From Gracilimonas sp965227215 (GTDB lineage Bacteria > Bacteroidota > Rhodothermia > Balneolales > Balneolaceae), in assembly GCA_965227215.1 (NCBI GenBank), contig OZ245729.1:1426001-1490000 (forward strand): 64,000 nucleotides of DNA, given 5' to 3'. The position numbers and the translations under genes are program-made. The notes beneath the pieces were generated by a model. It saw only the letters and a program-made list of their open reading frames with translations, made no database searches and had not been told where the DNA came from. Below, piece by piece: positions 58,488 to 64,000 of this stretch. Each line of letters starts with the position of its first letter. Within the stretch, counting starts at the first letter, position 1.

Positions 58488-59489
58488 TTACAAATTAATT
58501 TGCTTTCTTTGATTTCGGAACGCTGAAACAGAGACCCCTACCCCCACAGAGGCAAACAGAACCCCGAAAAGCCCTACAAAAATGGAAATAGCCCAATTAA
58601 AAATACCTTTATCAATAATGGCATTATTTGGGTTATCCGGGGCATGAAGTACATCTACAATTTCACCCCTGCTATATGAAGGAGGGTTACTTCCTGTATC
58701 GTGCCTAAAGGTAATGGCTTCGAAAGAGCCGTTCGGAGAATATTCCACAATCGGGTAATACGTATAACCGTCATCACTTCTGCTTTCATGAAAACCGGTT
58801 ACCGTTCCGGATGCGGGAATGGCTTCTTCCAAAAAATGATAGCGTTCAACCCCCAGATAAATTCCCAATGCCAGAACTCCCAAACCAACAACGGAAAATA
58901 CCGGCCCTATTATTTTGGTTGCTTTGGCTTGTTTTGTATGTACTTCCTCAATTTTTGCGGGCTCCCGAATGATATTTTTTGTGATATCCTGAGTGTTTTT
59001 ATTTGTGCTTTTCACAACCTCCTTCAACTCACCCAAAGAGTCAATTCCTTTAGATTTTAACAATCTGCGAAAGGAAACAATGATGAACAAAAATACCCCT
59101 AACGAATATAGAAAGTTCCAAATGGAGAAGTTGAATACGGAAAAGAATGCAATACAAAAAATACCTCCGAAGATCATCAAAAAGAACCCCATAAAATAGG
59201 GCATATTGGATTTTAAACGGGGAGTTTTCCCGGCTACATAAATCACATCAACTTCTTCTCCTATCTGATATGTGGGACTACTGCTTCCATAACTACCGGC
59301 GAAATCACCAAAATAACTTTGCACTACCGGAGTGTAGATGGTTTTCCCCTCAGAACCGGAGGATGTCTTAAACCCGATGATTTTTCCTTTTGTTTCGGCG
59401 GCTATCCGTACATAGCTGATGTGGTCAAAAATCAGATACGCCCCCAAACCAAATACGAGGCTTCCTATAATGAAGAATAAAATTTCCAT
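58488..59489 (-). CDS. Membrane protein with two DUF3592-like units
   Basis: A 333-residue protein built of two similar halves: helix, extracytoplasmic beta segment, helix. The first unit has GKIIGFKTSSGSEGKTIYTP and SYGSSSPTYQIGEEVDVIY; the second has GTVTGFHESRSDDGYTYYPI and DTGSNPPSYSRGEIVDVLH. A charged linker (about 150-195) joins them. This matches DUF3592, of unknown function. ATG at 59489 is preferred to the TTG at 59504, which would add five residues before the first helix. Monocistronic, between eno and recF. Confidence 0.8.
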   Translation of the reverse strand: MEILFFIIGSLVFGLGAYLIFDHISYVRIAAETKGKIIGFKTSSGSEGKTIYTPVVQSYFGDFAGSYGSSSPTYQIGEEVDVIYVAGKTPRLKSNMPYFMGFFLMIFGGIFCIAFFSVFNFSIWNFLYSLGVFLFIIVSFRRLLKSKGIDSLGELKEVVKSTNKNTQDITKNIIREPAKIEEVHTKQAKATKIIGPVFSVVGLGVLALGIYLGVERYHFLEEAIPASGTVTGFHESRSDDGYTYYPIVEYSPNGSFEAITFRHDTGSNPPSYSRGEIVDVLHAPDNPNNAIIDKGIFNWAISIFVGLFGVLFASVGVGVSVSAFRNQRKQINL

Positions 59490-59512
59490 GCCCACATTTA
59501 ACAAAACTGCAT

Positions 59513-59542
59513 AAAAAAAGCCATCACTAATGTGACGGCTTT
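59513..59542 (-). terminator. Terminator of eno
   Basis: On minus, AAAGCCGTCAC (59542-59532) pairs with GTGATGGCTTT (59527-59517, one G-U), with a T-run after it. It lies 24 nt beyond the eno stop. Confidence 0.85.
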
Positions 59543-59566
59543 CTTCGTATTAAGTGCCTGAGTTTC

Positions 59567-60853
59567 TTAGAGTCCAAAAGCATCTTGTCCAAGAAAAATG
59601 GCCGAATCCCCCAGCTGCTCTTCAATACGAATAAGCTGGTTGTATTTAGCAATTCGGTCGGTACGGCTCATGGAGCCGGTCTTGATCAGCCCGGCGTTGG
59701 TTGCAACGGCAAGATCAGCAATGGTCACGTCTTCAGTTTCACCTGAGCGGTGAGAAATTACTGCAGTGTAGCCGTTTTTGTGAGCCATCTCGATGGCATC
59801 AAGCGTTTCAGTGATAGTACCAATCTGATTTACTTTTATAAGGATGGAATTTGCAATCCCGCGTTCGATACCGGTTGCCAATCGCTCGGTGTTGGTAACA
59901 AACAAATCATCACCGACAAGCTGCACCTTATCGCCTACTGCTTCTGTAAGTTTTTTCCAGGCATCCCAGTCATCTTCAGCAAGCCCGTCTTCAATAGAGA
60001 TAATCGGATACTTCTCAACCCACTCACTCCAGAACTCAACCATAGCATCGGTATCTTTTTTGGATCCGTCACTCCATTTGAATTCATATAACCCCGACTC
60101 TGTGTTATAGAATTCAGAAGCAGCCGGATCGAGGGCAATCAGCACATCTTCTTCGGGAGTATAACCGGCTTTTTCGATGGCTTTCAAAATTACTTCTACA
60201 GCTTCTTCATTTGATTTCAGGTTTGGTGCAAAACCGCCTTCATCTCCAACGGCTGTACTGTATCCTTTTTCTGACAGTACTTTTTTCAGGTTATGAAATA
60301 CTTCAGCTCCAATCTGCAAAGCATTACTGAAAGATTGAGCACCGGCCGGCATAATCATAAACTCCTGCAAGTCAACGCTATTGTCGGCATGGGATCCACC
60401 GTTAATGATATTCATCATCGGAAGCGGCATCACCTTGGCATTCACTCCGCCAACATATCTCCACAGCGGCATTCCCAACTCTTCGGCCGCAGCTTTAGCC
60501 GTTGCCATAGACACTCCAAGAATGGCGTTTGCACCAAGCTTAGCTTTATTTGGGGTTCCGTCCAGTTCCAGCAGCAGATCGTCTAAGTCAACCTGACCGA
60601 AAACCGAATGCCCTCTAAATTCTTCTGCTATAGTCGTGTTTACATTTTCAACTGCCTTCAGGACGCTTTTGCCCAGGTAATAATCCTTGTCTCCGTCGCG
60701 CAACTCAACGGCTTCATGCTCACCGGTTGATGCTCCCGAAGGAACTGCCGCACGACCTACAGTGCCCGTATCCAAAATTACATCCACCTCAACGGTTGGG
60801 TTCCCCCGCGAATCGATTACCTGCCTTGCGTGAACGTCTTCAATAAAACTCAT
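59567..60853 (-). CDS. eno: Enolase
   Basis: A 428-residue glycolytic enzyme converting 2-phosphoglycerate to phosphoenolpyruvate; it can also be part of RNA-degrading assemblies. Conserved: RQVIDSRGNPTVEVDV near the N-terminus, SGASTGEHEAVELRDGD (about 39-55), the metal/active region SIEDGLAEDDWDAWKKL (about 287-303), LVGDDLFVTN, and LIKVNQIGTITET (about 336-348) followed by SHRSGETED. Full length. Monocistronic with its own terminator. Confidence 0.98.
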   Translation of the reverse strand: MSFIEDVHARQVIDSRGNPTVEVDVILDTGTVGRAAVPSGASTGEHEAVELRDGDKDYYLGKSVLKAVENVNTTIAEEFRGHSVFGQVDLDDLLLELDGTPNKAKLGANAILGVSMATAKAAAEELGMPLWRYVGGVNAKVMPLPMMNIINGGSHADNSVDLQEFMIMPAGAQSFSNALQIGAEVFHNLKKVLSEKGYSTAVGDEGGFAPNLKSNEEAVEVILKAIEKAGYTPEEDVLIALDPAASEFYNTESGLYEFKWSDGSKKDTDAMVEFWSEWVEKYPIISIEDGLAEDDWDAWKKLTEAVGDKVQLVGDDLFVTNTERLATGIERGIANSILIKVNQIGTITETLDAIEMAHKNGYTAVISHRSGETEDVTIADLAVATNAGLIKTGSMSRTDRIAKYNQLIRIEEQLGDSAIFLGQDAFGL

Positions 60854-60984
60854 TTCAATTTCTCCGATTAATAGTTTGGTGAGATTATACTTAGAAGGTA
60901 CTACGATTTAACATGTACTTAAAGCCATTTCACTTTAAGTTTCGTAACTTTGTTGAAGATGTTTAACTCAAAACCACTTTTGCT

Positions 60985-61704
60985 TTGTCCCCACATCCCT
61001 GGATTATCCTTTTTGATATAGATGGCACCCTCCTCTCCGTAAACAGTACTTTTAATCGAACCCACCTCCGCAGAATTCTGGATGAACTCGAAATTGACTA
61101 CCCGGATATGGAGAGCGATTCTTTTTCGGGGAGAACCGACCACGATATCTTCACTTCCTTCCTGGTGAATCACGATTTTGATGAAGAGTTATACCGGAAG
61201 TATAAGTCACTGTATCTCGACTATTTGCAGAATGTGTTACTCAAAGAAAAAGCTATGGTAACCCGACTTCCGCATATAGACGAGGCACTGGACTATTTTT
61301 TTAACGGCAATTTTATCTGTGGACTTCTGACCGGTAATTACCCAAAAGCTGCACAACTCAAATTAAAAGCAGCGGATATTAACCGGGATTTTTCTTTTGG
61401 TGCCTTTGGTGAACTGGAGAAGGACAGAAATAAATTGCCCCATATCGCGATGGAGCAATTTCAAAAAATTTACGATACAGAACCCGATCCTTCCCGCTTC
61501 GTAATTCTAGGTGATACTCCCCGGGATGTTGAATGTGCCAATAAGGCCGGAATGAAATGTGTAGCTGTTACCACCGGAAAGTACAGCCGGGAAGAATTAG
61601 CTGCCCATGAGCCGGACTTGGTTATTGATACCCTGGCTAACCCCGATGACTGGTTTGGCAAAATAGTAGCCGAAGATCAGGCTACCACATCCATCCAAAA
61701 ATAA
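60985..61704 (+). CDS. HAD-superfamily phosphatase (phosphoglycolate phosphatase-like)
   Basis: A 239-residue HAD hydrolase. Motif I DIDGTL places nucleophile Asp11 and Asp13; motif II Thr in GLLTGNYPKAAQ; Lys near LEKDRNKLPH; motif IV GDTPRDVECANKAGMKCVAV. The cap is helical (subtype C1), as in phosphoglycolate phosphatases; the true substrate is unknown. The start is TTG at 60985, because TAA lies in frame 19 nt upstream and no ATG precedes motif I. A -7-like box TAACTTTG sits at 60945-60952. Divergent from eno; its end overlaps the next, convergent gene by 23 nt. Confidence 0.88.
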   Translation: MSPHPWIILFDIDGTLLSVNSTFNRTHLRRILDELEIDYPDMESDSFSGRTDHDIFTSFLVNHDFDEELYRKYKSLYLDYLQNVLLKEKAMVTRLPHIDEALDYFFNGNFICGLLTGNYPKAAQLKLKAADINRDFSFGAFGELEKDRNKLPHIAMEQFQKIYDTEPDPSRFVILGDTPRDVECANKAGMKCVAVTTGKYSREELAAHEPDLVIDTLANPDDWFGKIVAEDQATTSIQK

Positions 61705-62557
61705 AGGTGATCTGAGCGGTTCCGAAGTATTTGCGCGGATCGTGGGCTTTTTCCAGAGGAGCATGCTCAACACTTACATTACCGCCGTTATCTCCAACAA
61801 GAACCGGGACTGAATTTACACTCGAGAAACCGCAAGGATTTACCGGTTGTTGATTAATCCTGCTTAAATCGGGTTGACAAGGCTCCAGCACCTGAATGCC
61901 ACCGGAAAAGTAATTCATCGTATATCCAAACTGCACACTCGAGAGGTTGGCAAACTTCTCTCCGAAATCAACCCCGATTACGAACTCACCGCCAAATCCC
62001 CAATGCGTCTCTGAATTACTCCAGCCGGTAAATATATCATACACTCTTTCTGAACGACCATAAATGCCGGTATCGTTTTCACGAAAACCATTTTCAGTTA
62101 CATCATTAAAATAGGCGTAGGAAAAAGCAAAAGTAGGCCCTGCACTCAAAGAACTAAACACTCTGAAATTGTCGGATATTTCATCGGCAAAAAATCTTTT
62201 CTTTAAACCTATATATAAAGGAACAGCCATAACCCTTTGATACTTTTCCGGCACCGTTTTAAATCCAAAAGTATAATCGATGAATGTCTGTTCGGTGGGA
62301 TCTTTCAGCCCTGTCAATTTCAATGTTATTAAAGCTTCGGTATAAGAATTCAACCCAAAACGAAATTGCCCGCCGGCGCCAACTCCAAAATCGTTTAATG
62401 AAAAGTTAATGCCGAATCCGGTTCGATATCCTTCGTCATATAAGTTTCTCGGCTCTTCTATTTCCCGCACTTCTGGCTCACCAAATTGTGCAAAAGCTTG
62501 ATTTCCAACCCATAAAAGAGAAAAGAGAAGCGTAAAAAAGGTCAATTTTTTCATCAA
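61682..62557 (-). CDS. Probable outer-membrane beta-barrel protein
   Basis: A 291-residue exported protein that I do not recognise as a named family. Signal peptide MMKKLTFFTLLFSLLWVGNQ ending AFAQ. The mature part alternates hydrophobic and polar residues with many aromatic strand ends (FGINFSLNDFGVGAGGQFRF; FGYTMNYFSGGIQ) and finishes ITFIFGWMW, typical of barrel C-termini. Four cysteine/proline-rich residues lie near 235-250. Convergent with the HAD gene (23-nt overlap) and divergent from the small unknown gene at 62713. Confidence 0.7.
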   Translation of the reverse strand: MMKKLTFFTLLFSLLWVGNQAFAQFGEPEVREIEEPRNLYDEGYRTGFGINFSLNDFGVGAGGQFRFGLNSYTEALITLKLTGLKDPTEQTFIDYTFGFKTVPEKYQRVMAVPLYIGLKKRFFADEISDNFRVFSSLSAGPTFAFSYAYFNDVTENGFRENDTGIYGRSERVYDIFTGWSNSETHWGFGGEFVIGVDFGEKFANLSSVQFGYTMNYFSGGIQVLEPCQPDLSRINQQPVNPCGFSSVNSVPVLVGDNGGNVSVEHAPLEKAHDPRKYFGTAQITFIFGWMW

Positions 62558-62622
62558 AAAAGTGGGTTTATGAATGTTTTGAGTGCACTATCAGTTTTGT
62601 AAACGAAAATTTATCCTTTTTC

Positions 62623-62642
62623 TTATTGCCTTAAAGCAATAA
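62623..62642. promoter_or_regulatory. Inverted repeat in divergent promoter region
   Basis: TTATTGC (62623-62629) and GCAATAA (62636-62642) form a perfect 7-bp inverted repeat with a 6-nt centre, between two divergent genes. It may be an operator or a hairpin in a leader; no regulator is identified. Confidence 0.35.
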
Positions 62643-62712
62643 CCTGTTATTTTCAGCACAAATTTCGATATACACAACATTCCTTTAAAATAATTAATTC
62701 AAGCTACAAAGC

Positions 62713-63099
62713 ATGAATTCACACACAACTTATTTTGTATTTGGGCCAACTGCAACGCTTCGCAGAATGTCCTCTAAATTATTCAAAGAGCAACCGCCCA
62801 AATTTTTGTATGAATACTCACCCGAAGAATCTTCAGAAACGATTTATGTAGCCGTTTATGAAGAGTATGAAAAACAAATTAACTCCAGTGTTACCCTTAC
62901 CTGTATTGTTGAAAGTTTGGGCAAGCACAACAAGATTGTCCTTAAAAAAACCGGCGGACGTATGGGATTTCGTGGAAGTTCCTTGTCTGAAGAGCGAAAT
63001 GTAGAGTCTAACGTAATCGACTTTATTCTGGACTTCTCCAAGCGCCATGGGTTAACCCTTCAGGAAGAACAGCCGCCGAAGCAAGCTGAGGAAGAATAG
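62713..63099 (+). CDS. Small protein of unknown function upstream of prmC
   Basis: I do not recognise this 128-residue soluble protein. It has mixed alpha/beta composition, no signal peptide or membrane helix, a Lys/Gly stretch (VLKKTGGRMGFRGSSLSEER, about 76-95) and a Glu/Pro-rich end (EEQPPKQAEEE). It is 3 nt before the prmC ATG, so the two are probably co-translated. The tight coupling and full-length ATG-start frame support it being real. Confidence 0.72.
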   Translation: MNSHTTYFVFGPTATLRRMSSKLFKEQPPKFLYEYSPEESSETIYVAVYEEYEKQINSSVTLTCIVESLGKHNKIVLKKTGGRMGFRGSSLSEERNVESNVIDFILDFSKRHGLTLQEEQPPKQAEEE

Positions 63100-63102
63100 T
63101 TC

Positions 63103-63963
63103 ATGCCACAGGCACCTTCCGAATGGACGGTTCTTAGCATGCTGGAGTGGGCTACCGGGTTTTTTGAAGAAAAAGACGTCAAGTCTCCGAGAATGAGCAT
63201 TGAGTGGCTCCTTGGAGATGTGCTTTCTGTAAAACGACTGGATCTTTATTTAATCTATGATCGCCCTCTCTCTTCTGAAGAACTGGATGTGTTACGCCCA
63301 TTAGTAAAACGTCGCGCCGCTCACGAGCCTCTTCAATATATTACAGGCCATACCGATTTTCATGATGTTCGGATACATGTGGAACCCGGCGTTCTTATCC
63401 CAAGACAGGAAACCGAAGAACTTGTAACCTGGATTCTGGAACTTCACCCCAAGGGTAAAACACTTTCGGTTCTGGATGTGGGAACCGGTTCGGGTTGCAT
63501 TCCCGTAGCACTAAAAAAAGCTCGCCCGGAATGGAACGTGTTTGCTACTGATATTTCAGACAAAGCATTGTCGGTTGCCCAGAAGAACGCAGAGCAAAAC
63601 AAGGTTGATATCACTCTGGCCAAAGACGACCTCTTTAATCCCAAGGCTTTTTCAGACCGCTTGTTTGATCTCATCATTTCGAACCCACCTTACATCTTGC
63701 GCAACGAAGAATCCACTCTTGACAAAGAGGTAAAAGATTATGAACCCGCCGAGGCCTTGTTTTGTGAATCGACTGTACAAATGTACGGTGCGCTTGAGCA
63801 GCTAAGTTCAGGTTTATTATCTCCCCATGGAACCGTTTTTCTGGAGCTTCATGAAGACAACAGTACCGAAGTCCTTAAGCTATTTGAAGAAGCAAATTGG
63901 TCGGCTGAGCTGAAAAAAGACTATGGTCAAAAAAGCCGATTTTTAAAAGCAAAAAAAGCTTGA
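63103..63963 (+). CDS. prmC: Release factor glutamine methyltransferase PrmC
   Basis: A 286-residue SAM-dependent enzyme that methylates the Gln of the GGQ motif in RF1/RF2. N-terminal helical domain (about 1-75), then YITGHTDFHDVRIHV, the PRQETEELV segment (100-108), SAM motif DVGTGSGC (125-132), ATDIS (148-152), and NPPY (194-197), which binds the target glutamine. Full length, ATG start, and stop inside the window. Preceded by the small unknown gene with a 3-nt gap. Confidence 0.95.
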   Translation: MPQAPSEWTVLSMLEWATGFFEEKDVKSPRMSIEWLLGDVLSVKRLDLYLIYDRPLSSEELDVLRPLVKRRAAHEPLQYITGHTDFHDVRIHVEPGVLIPRQETEELVTWILELHPKGKTLSVLDVGTGSGCIPVALKKARPEWNVFATDISDKALSVAQKNAEQNKVDITLAKDDLFNPKAFSDRLFDLIISNPPYILRNEESTLDKEVKDYEPAEALFCESTVQMYGALEQLSSGLLSPHGTVFLELHEDNSTEVLKLFEEANWSAELKKDYGQKSRFLKAKKA

Positions 63964-64000
63964 TTTATAGCTCATTTTTTTATCGTTCCCAGGCATTTTT

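Overview
The window reads as chromosomal core DNA of a Bacteroidota/FCB-group bacterium, most likely Balneolota (Balneolaceae). The support is: promoters of the Bacteroidota type (TTTG about 21 bp before TAnnTTTG), very few Shine-Dalgarno sites although 16S keeps an intact anti-SD end, a type IX secretion C-terminal domain, a fused E1 alpha/beta dehydrogenase, and the gene order rpsL-rpsG-fusA-tuf-rpsJ. The family-level name is inference. GC is moderate (about 45% by eye), except tuf, which is richer.

Layout. (1) 1-2.4 kb: the 16S end of a minus-strand rRNA operon (16S, tRNA-Ile, tRNA-Ala; its 23S starts just left of the window). (2) 2.5-22.5 kb: a mixed interval with a queuosine-precursor transporter, a TetR-like/UbiB-like kinase pair, recQ, hflK-hflC, an orphan SpoIIE-type phosphatase and an orphan HisKA_2 histidine kinase, hisC with a fused 2-oxoacid dehydrogenase E1, an SDR, an unknown exported protein, and an acyl-CoA dehydrogenase-sirtuin-SGNH hydrolase operon. 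(3) 22.6-28.3 kb: a second, complete rRNA operon (16S-Ile-Ala-23S-5S), also on minus. It is identical to the first over all 2,375 bases that can be compared, and it has its own promoter and terminator. (4) 28.4-47.3 kb: one minus-strand run of 32 translation, secretion and transcription genes (str, S10, spc and alpha operons joined), read from an rpsL promoter to a terminator after rplQ, immediately upstream of the rRNA promoter. (5) 47.5-64 kb: recG, a large secreted YCF48/BNR-repeat protein with a T9SS tail, typA, a lipoprotein-type beta-carbonic anhydrase, a degenerate SDR, a YbbR-dciA-recF group, a DUF3592 membrane protein, eno, a HAD phosphatase, an outer-membrane barrel candidate, a small unknown protein and prmC.

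The genes form an expression-machinery block: ribosomal proteins, RNA polymerase alpha, SecY, Map, IF-1, EF-Tu and EF-G next to rRNA. Around it sit DNA repair (recQ, recG, recF, dciA), membrane quality control (hflKC) and sensing genes. I see no mobile element, CRISPR array, phage or defence island. The points most worth checking are the two identical rRNA operons with unrelated promoters, the recurrent 21-bp promoter spacing, absence of rpmD from its usual place, the GC-rich tuf, a sirtuin with no zinc cysteines but a desuccinylase-type YxxR motif coupled to an acyl-CoA dehydrogenase, an SDR lacking YxxxK, a short stem-loop family, and several TTG starts.
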